Origin: Methylobacterium bullatum
GTDB lineage: Bacteria > Pseudomonadota > Alphaproteobacteria > Rhizobiales > Beijerinckiaceae
Assembly (NCBI RefSeq): GCF_014845095.1
Contig: NZ_NKUG01000051.1
Span: forward strand, 51,960-115,959
Direction: 5' to 3'
Length of the DNA stretch: 64,000 bases
Part shown: one piece after another, positions 49,467-57,559 of the stretch
Position numbering within the stretch: the first letter of the stretch is position 1
How the letters are laid out: each line of letters opens with the position of its first letter
The notes under the pieces: model-generated
What the model was told of the DNA's origin: nothing
Seen by the model: the letters and a program-made list of their open reading frames with translations, nothing else
Database searches by the model: none
Translations under genes and position numbers: made by a program

Positions 49467-50360
49467 TTAAGGCCGCGCTTGTTCGGTACGCCGCAGTTTC
49501 GCCTCATTATGTCGAATTCGGTGCTTCGAGATCGAACCGGTTTCCCCGGCGGCCTCTCGATTGGGTGCGGCAGCGAGCGGCGGTGCGCACCCGTCCACCC
49601 GCCTCGCCTCGAACACGCGATACGCCGCTTCGAGGTCCGGGAAAGCTTGGCCATTCAGAACGATCTTGTCCAGGGCGCAGACGATGGCGCGCGGCTCGGG
49701 AGGCTGGCTCAAGGGCGCACAGAGCCAACCGTCGATGCGCGGAGCGACCGGCACGGACCCGTTTTGCCCCGCATTGGAGAAGCCGGTGCAGACCCGCGTC
49801 ACCGGACCGCTCAACGTGGCTTCCAGGGTCTCGAACGGACCGAACTTAGTCGCGATCGAACCGCGCTCGCCGGTTCGCACCACGGCGAGGCCCTGCCCCT
49901 CGGCGGCACGCCGGGCGATGGTGACGAACAGGCTGACCGGAGGATTCGGGCCCTCGCCGATGGTCAGTCTGAGATAGGGCGCCTCGCTGGCGTCGAAGCG
50001 GCCCTGTGAGAGGCTGTCCTCGCGGAGCCCCGTCGCCGGGTTGATGCGCGCGGGCTCGATCTTCGCCGGGTCGAGGGCATCGGGGTCATCGAGCCGGTAT
50101 CGCGGCGCCGACGCGGCCATGGGAAGGGCCTGACGCACGTTCGAGGCGGTGGACGCACCATATGCCGGAGGGTTCGCGTCCACCGCCCCGGCCAGGCCCG
50201 CTTTCGGATCGCGGGGCGTCGGCTCACCGCCGACGAATCGTCCGACGGCGGCAAAGCAGATCAGGACCGTAAGACAGGGCACGGCGAACCGCACCAGCGG
50301 GCGGCGGGCGCGCCTAGCCGGCAATTCCTGGATCTCGTCCTGAACAGCGATGCGATGCAT
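49467..50360 (-). CDS. Hypothetical single-pass membrane protein
   Basis: The 297-residue protein has a basic N-terminus, one membrane helix at about residues 22-44 (LVRFAVPCLTVLICFAAVGRFVGG) and a large extracytoplasmic part. That part ends with a two-cysteine-type segment (ICALDKIVLNGQAFPDLEAAYRVFEARRVDGCAPP as a whole; not quoted further). The topology suggests a periplasmic domain anchored to the inner membrane. The ATG at 50360 has CAGGG upstream. I recognise no family. It is divergent from asd. Confidence 0.72.
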   Translation of the reverse strand: MHRIAVQDEIQELPARRARRPLVRFAVPCLTVLICFAAVGRFVGGEPTPRDPKAGLAGAVDANPPAYGASTASNVRQALPMAASAPRYRLDDPDALDPAKIEPARINPATGLREDSLSQGRFDASEAPYLRLTIGEGPNPPVSLFVTIARRAAEGQGLAVVRTGERGSIATKFGPFETLEATLSGPVTRVCTGFSNAGQNGSVPVAPRIDGWLCAPLSQPPEPRAIVCALDKIVLNGQAFPDLEAAYRVFEARRVDGCAPPLAAAPNREAAGETGSISKHRIRHNEAKLRRTEQARP

Positions 50361-50830
50361 GTAACCCTGAAACCGGCGGCATTTCTCGCGGCTCGCGCCG
50401 CTCGGGAGGCGACCATGCCGTCGAGGGTGCGCAGATCGGGTTTCCCGCCGGGTGTCCGGTTCGAGGTTTCGGAATTCGCGGTGAATCAATCCTTGCCGAA
50501 GGCTCGGCGCGCCTGCCGTCGTGATCCGTTTGTGACGGCGCGAAAGTCTCGCGTGCAGCGCAACCCTTGACAGCCACGAAGACGAAGCGTCTTGCTCCGC
50601 CGCTTACGGGATATCCGGTTTCCTTGACGGGCCGGACGAGACGGGGCGTGCCGGCATGTCTGCGGTACGGCGCGTTTTCGCAGCCGGTCGGTCCGGTCGA
50701 GACCGGGAACCTCTGCGAGCCCCACTGGCAACGGTACACGGATACGTGCCCGGAAATCCTGTCGGCGGAGCCGAGGCGAAGAGCCAGGCCACGGCGGCGA
50801 GCCAGGGCATCACGAAGCGGAGTTGGAGAG
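50361..50830. other. Intergenic region before asd
   Basis: These 470 bp lie between the divergent membrane-protein gene and asd. An open frame on the plus strand joins asd from 50567, but its codons look non-coding (Arg- and Pro-rich), and asd has its own ribosome site, GGAG at 50819-50822. I see no other gene, repeat or clear promoter hexamers. Confidence 0.55.
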
Positions 50831-51862
50831 ATGGGTTACAAGGTCGCCGTCGTCGGTGCCACGGGCAATGTCGGACGCGAGATGCTGGACATTCTGTCGG
50901 AGCGGGCATTCCCCGCCGACGAGGTCGTGGCTATCGCCTCGCGCCGCAGCGCCGGGCAGGAAGTCTCCTTCGGTGACAAGATCCTGAAGGTGAAGGCGCT
51001 CGACACCTACGATTTCTCCGACACCGACATCTGCCTGATGTCCGCCGGCGGCGAGACGTCGAAGGAATGGTCGCCGCGTATCGGCCAGACCGGTTGCGTC
51101 GTCATCGATAACTCGTCGGCCTTCCGCTACCATCCCGACGTGCCGCTGATCGTGCCGGAAGTGAATCCGGAGGCGATCACCGGCTTCTCGAAGATGAACA
51201 TCATCGCCAACCCGAACTGCTCCACGGCGCAGCTCGTCGTCGCGCTGAAGCCCCTGCACGACGTGGCCAAGATCACCCGCGTGGTGGTGGCGACCTATCA
51301 GTCGGTCTCCGGCGCCGGCAAGGAAGCCATGGACGAGCTGTTCCAGCAGACCCGTTCGGTCTTCACCGCCGGTCAGATGACCATGGAGAAGTTCCCCAAG
51401 CGCATCGCCTTCAACGTCATCCCGCAGATCGACGTGTTCCTCGACGACGGCTCCACCAAGGAAGAGTGGAAGATGGTCGCCGAGACCAAGAAGATGCTGG
51501 ATCCCAAGATCAAGCTGACGGCGACCTGCGTGCGCGTGCCGGTGTTCATCGGCCATGCCGAAGCGGTGAACGTCGAGTTCGAGCACCCGATCTCGCCCGA
51601 GGAGGCCACCGCCCTCCTCCGTTCGGCACCGGGCATCCTGGTCGTCGATAAGCGCGAGCCCGGCGGCTACATGACCCCGCACGAGGCGGCCGGCGAGGAT
51701 GCGACCTATGTCTCGCGCATCCGTGCGGATTCCACGGTCGATAACGGCCTCTCGTTCTGGTGCGTCGCCGACAACCTGCGTAAGGGCGCGGCCCTGAACA
51801 CGGTGCAGATCGCCGAGATGCTGATCAACCGGAAGCTGCTTAAGGAGCGGGCTGCGGCCTGA
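50831..51862 (+). CDS. asd: Aspartate-semialdehyde dehydrogenase
   Basis: The 343-residue enzyme reduces aspartyl phosphate to the semialdehyde at the branch to lysine, threonine, methionine and diaminopimelate. The NADP site is GATGNVG (9-15), the catalytic Cys is C130 (NPNCSTAQ), and the later catalytic His lies in RVPVFIGHAE. GGAG lies eight bases before the ATG. The last 285 bp, together with the terminator, are repeated at 54367-54735 (see repeat entries); this copy is intact and presumably the functional one. Confidence 0.97.
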   Translation: MGYKVAVVGATGNVGREMLDILSERAFPADEVVAIASRRSAGQEVSFGDKILKVKALDTYDFSDTDICLMSAGGETSKEWSPRIGQTGCVVIDNSSAFRYHPDVPLIVPEVNPEAITGFSKMNIIANPNCSTAQLVVALKPLHDVAKITRVVVATYQSVSGAGKEAMDELFQQTRSVFTAGQMTMEKFPKRIAFNVIPQIDVFLDDGSTKEEWKMVAETKKMLDPKIKLTATCVRVPVFIGHAEAVNVEFEHPISPEEATALLRSAPGILVVDKREPGGYMTPHEAAGEDATYVSRIRADSTVDNGLSFWCVADNLRKGAALNTVQIAEMLINRKLLKERAAA

Positions 51863-51946
51863 TCACTCCACTTCCGGTCCTCGGACCGGAACCCATCGAC
51901 CGGCCATTTTCATCGACGCCGTCCCGTTCACGGGGCGGCGTTTTTT
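51578..51946 (+). repeat. Direct repeat, left copy: asd 3' end plus terminator
   Basis: This 369-bp stretch runs from the codons for FEHPISPEEA through the asd stop and terminator to its T-run. It recurs at 54367-54735 at a constant offset of 2789 bp without gaps. I count about eight mismatches, half of them after the stop codon. The stretch between the copies contains a chemoreceptor and IS remnants. Confidence 0.93.
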
Positions 51947-51947
51947 T
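51917..51947 (+). terminator. Rho-independent terminator of asd
   Basis: CGCCGTCCCG (51917-51926) and CGGGGCGGCG (51931-51940) pair over ten bases with one G-T pair and a TTCA loop, followed by seven Ts. Confidence 0.93.
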
Positions 51948-52494
51948 AGCATAGGCCCTGCGCGGCGAGGAAACTCCACAGCGTGTCGAGATTCCGACCG
52001 TGGGATCATGCTCGTCCCGTAAACGGGCGCGCATCTCCCTCGGAGTGACATCGCTCTTCGCGTCGGTCGGGTCCCTCGACGTGGTGTAGCTCGCTGAAGC
52101 CACCACGATAACCGGCTTGGACCGGGAGGATCAGGCTGACAGGGGAATCATCGCCCAGCGGAGCGATGTCATCCCAAAGATCATCGGGGAGGAGTGGTTT
52201 GGCCATGCCAAACCAACGCTCGACATCCAGCGCGGCGCCATTCGGAGGGGCGCCCTTAGTAGCGTTCGGTGGTGGCGGCCCGCGGTCGCATCGTAAATCG
52301 CGAAAAGGTGGGGGCAAGCCTCAAGCTCGCCCGCAGGATCTCGAAAGCCCGGTGGCGAGAAGGTTTTGGCCTGGGCCGGGTCGTCAGCGAGGTGGAAAGC
52401 TTACAAGGTTTCGCAGATCACCTTCGCGGAAATGTCGACCTCGCTCTCCTGGATGACCTTTGATTCACGCGGAAGCCTGCAGTGGGCTCGCCGA
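51948..52494. other. Gene-poor region with insertion-sequence debris
   Basis: Between the asd terminator and the chemoreceptor stop I see no intact gene. A short transposase-like N-terminus is at 52155-52206 (separate entry). A 64-codon plus-strand frame from 52269 (VGASLKLARRISKARWREGF...) is unrecognised and starts at GTG. It may be debris of the same kind. The region lies inside the asd direct repeats. Confidence 0.5.
52155..52206 (-). mobile_element. Remnant of an IS5-type transposase N-terminus
   Basis: The minus-strand frame starting at 52206 reads MAKPLLPDDLWDDIAPL, close to the start of many IS5-family transposases (MAKPLLPDELWxxIxPLLP). After about 17 residues the similarity ends and the reading frame continues with unrelated sequence. 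No terminal inverted repeats were found. I treat it as a truncated relic; its shortness makes chance a real alternative. Confidence 0.45.
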
Positions 52495-53778
52495 TCAGGC
52501 GGCTCGTAATGTGCTCAAGAAGCGGTGAATTTCCTCCGAGAGGTGTTCGGACTGGGAGGACAACTGATCCGAGACGAGGAGAACCTGTTGCGCGGCGGCC
52601 CCGGTATCCTTCGAGGCATGAGCGACTCCGGCAAGGTTGCCCGTCACTTCGGCGGTGCCGGCCGAGGCTTGCGCCACGTTGCGCACGATCTCCTGGGTTG
52701 CGGTTCCCTGTTGGTCGACGGCCGCAGCGATGCTGGTGGCCACGTCACTGATCTCGCGGATTCGGTCCGTAATGGAGTCGATGGCCGACACGGCCTGATC
52801 TGTCACGCTTTGAATTTCGCCGATCTGCGCAGCGATCTCCTTCGTCGCGTCCGCCGTCTGTCTCGCCAGTTCCTTCACTTCGGCGGCGACGACCGCGAAG
52901 CCGCGGCCTGCATCACCGGCACGCGCCGCCTCGATCGTGGCATTGAGGGCAAGCAGATTGGTCTGGCCGGCGATGCTGGAAATCATCCCGACCATGTCAC
53001 CGATCCGGGACGAGGTCTGGCGCAACGCCCCGACGAAGGCCACGGTGCGGTTGGCTTCGCCCACGGCGGCTTGAGCCAGTCCCGCCGAGCCTTGAACCTG
53101 GCGGGCGATTTCACTGACGGAACTGCCGAGCTCTTCGGCTGCGGCGGCCACCATGCTGACATTTGCAGCCGCATGCTCGGCCGCCGAAAGCATAACGGAC
53201 GATAATTTAGCGGTTTCCATCGCTGTTCTGGTCATGATTTTTGCAGACGTTTGTAGATCACCCGAGAAAGAATTGACCGATCCAGAAACTTTTCCAACCG
53301 ATTGCTCAAATTCTTCTGTCAAGCCATTCATATATATTCTCTTCTGATTTTCTATCTCAATATATTTTGCGTCCTCTACAAATGTGATTCCATAGTTTTT
53401 TCCCTCGATAGTCACAGACTCACAATAAATGTCGACCATAAATTCTGTTTTGTCGCATCGCAAAAATCTCATAGTTGCTTGTCCGTGCCCATCTTGGTTG
53501 ATACTTTCCACGAAAGGGCCGGCCACATCGTTTATCGTAAGTCCATTCCCCTGTTCGAATGTATGGTATGCCATCACCGAAATGTTTGTAAGTTCGTCTA
53601 TAGAGTTGGCACGCATGGTCGTCATGAATTTGTTATTCGCGTAGACCACGTTGAAAATGGGGGAATCTCGATCGACGACGTAAATAGCATGAGACATGCA
53701 GTCGAGAAATTTAGCACACACATTGTGCGAAATTACCCGCGCACTAACTTTATTAGGACGTCTAGTGAAAATCTTCAT
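52495..53778 (-). CDS. Cytoplasmic PAS-domain methyl-accepting chemotaxis protein, chimeric composition
   Basis: The 427-residue protein has an N-terminal PAS-like domain (about 18-140, [22 protein letters not shown]) and no membrane segment. The signalling domain has the tip [20 protein letters not shown] and the tail [20 protein letters not shown]. The PAS-coding part (about 53240-53778) is AT-rich with unusual codons for this genome, while the signalling part is GC-rich like its neighbours. This suggests a recombinant of a foreign sensor and a native signalling module. The gene lies between the asd direct repeats and next to IS debris. Confidence 0.9.
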   Translation of the reverse strand: MKIFTRRPNKVSARVISHNVCAKFLDCMSHAIYVVDRDSPIFNVVYANNKFMTTMRANSIDELTNISVMAYHTFEQGNGLTINDVAGPFVESINQDGHGQATMRFLRCDKTEFMVDIYCESVTIEGKNYGITFVEDAKYIEIENQKRIYMNGLTEEFEQSVGKVSGSVNSFSGDLQTSAKIMTRTAMETAKLSSVMLSAAEHAAANVSMVAAAAEELGSSVSEIARQVQGSAGLAQAAVGEANRTVAFVGALRQTSSRIGDMVGMISSIAGQTNLLALNATIEAARAGDAGRGFAVVAAEVKELARQTADATKEIAAQIGEIQSVTDQAVSAIDSITDRIREISDVATSIAAAVDQQGTATQEIVRNVAQASAGTAEVTGNLAGVAHASKDTGAAAQQVLLVSDQLSSQSEHLSEEIHRFLSTLRAA

Positions 53779-54242
53779 CGTCAGTCGCCCTGCAAAAATG
53801 TATCATAGATAGGCGCATATCATATAACTATAATAGTGAATATTTCGTTATTATTTGCGCCCTATATTACGCTACTTAAGCAGCGCTTGGGCGCTGACTC
53901 AGACGGATGCGTCAGGAAGTCGATCGATGGCTTCGGCCGGCTTGGTCCAGACGATGGGCGGACGCGGCTCTTGTGCTCGGCGATGTAGCGTTTGATATCG
54001 TCCTGCAGGTCGACGATGCGCTTGACGGTGCGCCTCCCATATCCGTTGCGCGGGGCGCAGAAAGATCCCGACATGTCTGGCCAATTCGCTTCCGGTCCGG
54101 TGGGTCACCTCCTCCGATGACTCAGAACAAGGCAGCGCCAATACGTCGGACACCCTTCATGTGAAATGCGCGAGTGTACCGGGCGGGCGGATCTTGTCGC
54201 GAAACCAAGCCCTCGACGCCATCCGGGGTGACCACGGATTCG
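53779..54242. other. AT-rich promoter region and IS630 debris
   Basis: The first 100 bp (53779-53880), upstream of the chemoreceptor, are AT-rich and probably contain its promoter. The rest holds a frameshifted transposase fragment (separate entry) and about 170 bp without recognisable content before the asd pseudogene starts. Confidence 0.55.
53899..54074 (-). mobile_element. Frameshifted C-terminal remnant of an IS630-type transposase
   Basis: Reading the minus strand from about 54025, one frame gives VDLQDDIKRYIAEHKSRVRP, and the next frame from about 53958 continues PIVWTKPAEAIDRLPDASV to a stop at 53899. Joined, they match the C-terminus of IS630-family transposases (VDLQxAIxRYIAEHN...PFVWTKxAxxI...PSV). 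One frameshift near 53956 and the missing catalytic part show that it is dead. No terminal repeats were identified. Confidence 0.6.
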
Positions 54243-54651
54243 GAGCCCCCTGCATGACGTGGCAGAGATAAACCCGCGTGCTGGTGGCAACCTATCATTC
54301 GGTCTCCGGCGCTGGCACGGAGGCCATGAACGAGCTGTTCCAGCAGACCCATTCGGTCTTTACCGCTTCGAGCACCCGATCTCGCCCGAGGAGGCCACCG
54401 CCCTCCTGCGCTCGGCGCCGGGCATCCTGGTCGTCGATAAGCGCGAGCCCGGCGGCTACATGACCCCGCACGAGGCGGCCGGCGAGGATGCGACCTATGT
54501 CTCGCGCATCCGCGCGGATTCCACGGTCGATAACGGCCTCTCGTTCTGGTGCGTCGCCGACAACCTGCGTAAGGGCGCGGCCCTGAACACGGTGCAGATC
54601 GCCGAGATGCTGATCAACCGGAAGCTGCTTAAGGAGCGGGCTGCGGCCTGA
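54243..54651 (+). pseudogene. Partial duplicate of asd with internal deletion
   Basis: The first part (54243-54366) corresponds to asd around 51246-51370 with about 10 mismatches in 92 clear positions. A gap of about 208 bp then joins it to the copy of the asd 3' end (54367-54651), shifting the frame. Catalytic Cys130 and the whole cofactor domain are missing, so no active enzyme can be made. The tail codes for a nearly perfect copy of the last 95 residues. The two segments differ clearly in divergence. Confidence 0.9.
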
Positions 54652-54735
54652 TCACTCCACTTCCAGTCCTCGGGCCGAAACCCATCGACCGGCCATTATC
54701 ATCGACGCCGTCCCGTTCACGGGGCGGCGTTTTTT
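54367..54735 (+). repeat. Direct repeat, right copy: asd 3' end plus terminator
   Basis: Second copy of the 369-bp stretch at 51578-51946, including the terminator hairpin and a six-base T-run. It directly precedes the AT-rich leader of the putative toxin gene. Confidence 0.93.
54706..54735 (+). terminator. Duplicate of the asd terminator
   Basis: Same stem (CGCCGTCCCG / CGGGGCGGCG, TTCA loop) as at 51917-51947, with six Ts. It would stop read-through from the pseudogene towards the toxin gene. Confidence 0.9.
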
Positions 54736-54830
54736 ATGGGCAATCCTCTTGCGAAGCAGGAGGAGATGCATTTCAATTGAAAGTTTTCCTATTTTAGGAT
54801 AGCCATAAATAGAACAAATCACGACCATGG

Positions 54831-55931
54831 GTGATCGCGATGCGGGGCACTTCCAAACGCGGGCATGAAACCGAAACCCTCCGTCGCCGACTCGCCATAC
54901 TGGCGACGGAGACAAAACTGATCCGCCTCCAACAAAGCCTGGACCGGAAGTACGATCCAGCCCAGCCCCGTGCGCCCGCCGGCCAAAGCGATGGTGGGCG
55001 GTGGGTCTCCGACGGGGGCGTCGGAGGCAGTCGCCTGACCGATCGTCCGTCAACCGGTCAGGCACTCCGGTCCTCCATCGATAACGGAAGCACGTCAGGC
55101 ACATCCACGCGAGAGGAAACCGTCACCGATGACGGGGCCCGGATTCTATCGCTGCGTATTCGTTCGGGACGCGGAGATTGGAACGACCAGCACGCCGTCG
55201 TCACACCGGATGGCGAAAGCAGGATTTTCGAGAATTCGGGCGACGCTCAGACCATCCGCGATGGGGCATCGGGAGAGGTTCTCTCGCGTGGCACGTTCGC
55301 GTCATCCAAATCGCAATCCCAGCCCTCGATACAACACGTCTTTCTGCCGGCGGTCGTCGTCGCTCCGGCCGTCAAGGTAACACTCGAAGCGGCGGCACTT
55401 CTCTTCACTTATCTGGAAGCTCGGAGGCCAGGATTCGGCAAGGCGCCGGGCAGAACGGCACTGCGCTACGACTTCGACCCAGATCCGGACAAGAAACTTC
55501 CCGTCATTTGGGTTGGTCCGGTCGATCAGGCAACGCTCGACCAAGCTTGTCCACGTAATGCCGAGGTTCAGGCGGTCACGGACGAGGCGACGAAACGGCT
55601 GACGGCCTTGAATCCTCTTCTGACGAGACAGCAACTCGGCACCATGATCCATGTCGATATCGCACACACATTCATCGCAAGGGCTTATCCCGACGTGCGC
55701 GTCGAATTTTCGATAAGCAGTACCGGCGATGAAGCAGATTATGGAGAAAAGGGTTCAGCACGCCTCGATCTTTTCGAACTCTCCCCAAATCAAACAGTCT
55801 GCGTCTATGATTATAAAACTGGATCGGCGGGGCTAAGCTCAACAAGAGCGCTGTTCCTAGCCAGAGCCGCCAAGAAATTTTGGCCACAGTCAAATGGTAT
55901 AGTTATTATTCAAGTGAGGCCAATAAAATGA
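54831..55931 (+). CDS. Putative polymorphic toxin with C-terminal PD-(D/E)xK-like nuclease domain
   Basis: The 366-residue protein has a coiled N-terminus, then YDPAQPRAPAGQSDGGRW (41-58), a motif I associate with diverse modular alphaproteobacterial proteins, some phage- or toxin-linked. A low-complexity linker follows, then an unrelated C-terminal part. Its last 80 residues contain VEFSIS (291-296), SARLDLFEL with D313, and VCVYDYKTG with D327 and K329, the acid-...-DxK layout of restriction-type nucleases. No signal peptide is seen. Start codons are GTG 54831 or ATG 54840, both with weak sites. The stop overlaps the next ATG (ATGA), the usual toxin-immunity arrangement. The function is inference. 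Confidence 0.6.
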   Translation: MIAMRGTSKRGHETETLRRRLAILATETKLIRLQQSLDRKYDPAQPRAPAGQSDGGRWVSDGGVGGSRLTDRPSTGQALRSSIDNGSTSGTSTREETVTDDGARILSLRIRSGRGDWNDQHAVVTPDGESRIFENSGDAQTIRDGASGEVLSRGTFASSKSQSQPSIQHVFLPAVVVAPAVKVTLEAAALLFTYLEARRPGFGKAPGRTALRYDFDPDPDKKLPVIWVGPVDQATLDQACPRNAEVQAVTDEATKRLTALNPLLTRQQLGTMIHVDIAHTFIARAYPDVRVEFSISSTGDEADYGEKGSARLDLFELSPNQTVCVYDYKTGSAGLSSTRALFLARAAKKFWPQSNGIVIIQVRPIK

Positions 55932-56635
55932 CGACCATTAAAAAAATCAAAGGCCTCGCCAAGAGTCTGCTCGACAGAAATACTGATCTTGTCGCTGCCG
56001 GCAGGAATTCTTTTTGGCTTCTTCCCGTCGGGCCTGTCGGACGATTGATCCACCTCGATCGGACAAGCAATCCGGCCTATTGCGTTGCGGGCTGGTATCT
56101 CGTCGAGTTCTTCATGCCCGGAGTTCGTTCATCGTCCTCACTCGGGCGATGCAGCGGAAGGATTGCCCGTTCCGAAGGCTTCGAGGGTGGCCAGGGCTGG
56201 TTCTGGTCCGACCCGACGATCTACGACGATTTCGTCACTCGTGTCGAAGAGGATGCCTTGGCGATCCTTCGCCCCCTGGACACAACGCGAGGATGTCTCG
56301 ACTTCGCCCGCACCCGTCCCGCCACGGTCGGACGTCTTGGCCTGGATTGGCACCTCGTCTCCTGCATCGCGCTCGGCGAACTCGATGAGGCTCGCGCGAT
56401 CTGGTCCAAAATGGGCAAGCAGTACCGCAAGGGGGCCGTGATGGAGGATGCGCACTGGCAGTTGATCAACGACCGGACCTGCCTCATCGGCGAGCCGCTC
56501 ATGGCCAACGATCGGGCCGCTCTCGCCACCCTGTTGCATCGTTGGGAAGCCGAGACCATCGTCGGAAGCCCCCTCGAGCCATTTTGGAGACCGAGCCCGT
56601 TCCCGCTAGAGGACAACGCATCTGCGGGCCGGTAA
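55928..56635 (+). CDS. Hypothetical protein, candidate immunity partner of the upstream toxin
   Basis: The 235-residue soluble protein starts within the stop of the upstream gene and has no signal or membrane segment. It is rich in Trp and acidic residues (GGQGWFWSDPTIYDDFVTRVEEDALAIL, partly quoted). I recognise no family. A small cytoplasmic protein translated together with a modular toxin is the standard form of an immunity gene, which is the sole basis for the call. The codons of its first part are less GC-rich than the core genes around it. Confidence 0.55.
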   Translation: MTTIKKIKGLAKSLLDRNTDLVAAGRNSFWLLPVGPVGRLIHLDRTSNPAYCVAGWYLVEFFMPGVRSSSSLGRCSGRIARSEGFEGGQGWFWSDPTIYDDFVTRVEEDALAILRPLDTTRGCLDFARTRPATVGRLGLDWHLVSCIALGELDEARAIWSKMGKQYRKGAVMEDAHWQLINDRTCLIGEPLMANDRAALATLLHRWEAETIVGSPLEPFWRPSPFPLEDNASAGR

Positions 56636-56672
56636 GCGGACATGGAAGGCTCCGGCGTAAGACGGACCGGCA

Positions 56673-57320
56673 TCAAACTTCAGCCTCCAACGCCGCCACA
56701 TCCCCACCACTGATCGCCGGTAGGCACCGGGTGATCCGCTCGGCATCCCAGTCCCACCACGCCACGGCCTGCAGTCGCGGGGCGATATCGGGCGGTACGC
56801 GCATCCGTACGAGCGTGGCCGGATTGCCCGCGACGATGGCGTAGGGAGGTACGTCGCGGGTGACCACGGATTTGGCGGCGACCACGGCTCCGTCGCCGAT
56901 GCGGATTCCCGGCAGGATCGTGCTGTCGTAGCCGAGCCAGACATCGTTGCCGATCACCGTGTCGCCCCGGTTGGGAAAGGCCATCTCTTCGGGGAAGCGT
57001 CCGGCCCAGGCGCCGCCGAAGATGACGAACGGGTAGGTGGAGGGCGCATCGAGGCGGTGGTTGCCCCCGTTCATGAGGAAGCGCGTGCCCGCCGCAAACG
57101 CGCAGAAGCGACCGATTCGCAAGCGGTCGCCCAGGAAGGCGAAGTGGTAGAGGATGTTGTCGAGGAAGGCCTCCGGGCCGGCGGGGTCGTCATAGTAAGT
57201 GTAGGCGCCGACCTCGACATTCGGCGGCAGGGGGAGATTGCGGATGAAGGTGATGCGGCTGTGGCCCGCAACCGGGTGAAGGCAATCCGGGTCGGGTCCG
57301 AACGACGGATCGGCGGCCAT
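56673..57320 (-). CDS. Xenobiotic acyltransferase (CatB/Vat-like hexapeptide acetyltransferase)
   Basis: The 215-residue protein shows the left-handed beta-helix repeats (GDTVIGNDVWLGYDSTILPGIRIGDGAVVAAKSVVTRDVPPYAIVAGNPA as a block, quoted here only as VIGNDVWLGYDSTILPG). The catalytic His of XAT enzymes fits H88 in MNGGNHRLD. Relatives acetylate chloramphenicol or streptogramins using acetyl-CoA, but many chromosomal members have unknown substrates, so resistance should not be assumed. It is on the opposite strand to both neighbours. Confidence 0.88.
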   Translation of the reverse strand: MAADPSFGPDPDCLHPVAGHSRITFIRNLPLPPNVEVGAYTYYDDPAGPEAFLDNILYHFAFLGDRLRIGRFCAFAAGTRFLMNGGNHRLDAPSTYPFVIFGGAWAGRFPEEMAFPNRGDTVIGNDVWLGYDSTILPGIRIGDGAVVAAKSVVTRDVPPYAIVAGNPATLVRMRVPPDIAPRLQAVAWWDWDAERITRCLPAISGGDVAALEAEV

Positions 57321-57470
57321 GGCCGAGGCTCCCTGAAACGAGTTGACGGCGACGGAGCGACCGGGATGCGCTCCGCCGGGGAACGGTTCGCGAAATCGCT
57401 TGAAACGATCCGACGATGGGACTACTCATAGCACATCAGTTCTGGTTGCAGTCTTGAGGCTGCGGTTCGG

Positions 57471-57500
57471 GAGTGGGCCCCACCGGGTCCGCTCTTTTTT
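57471..57500 (+). terminator. Likely transcription attenuator before rimP-nusA
   Basis: GAGTGGGCCC (57471-57480) and GGGTCCGCTC (57485-57494) pair over ten bases with two G-T pairs and a CACC loop, followed by six Ts. No plus-strand gene precedes it within 800 bp, so it must act in the leader of the rimP operon itself. In E. coli the rimP-nusA operon is autoregulated through NusA acting on leader terminators; a similar role is inferred here. Confidence 0.75.
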
Positions 57501-57559
57501 ATTGCCGCAACGCCTCTCGCACCGGATCGCTTCACGCAAGGCCGGACGTACAGCGCAGC

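Noticed and set aside
52269..52463. 64-codon plus-strand frame near the IS5-like fragment
   Set aside because: GTG start with no ribosome site and no recognised family; kept only as possible debris within the gap description.
56673..57320. Chloramphenicol-resistance gene
   Set aside because: The fold and His fit the CatB/Vat group, but many chromosomal members have no resistance role and nothing nearby suggests a resistance cassette.
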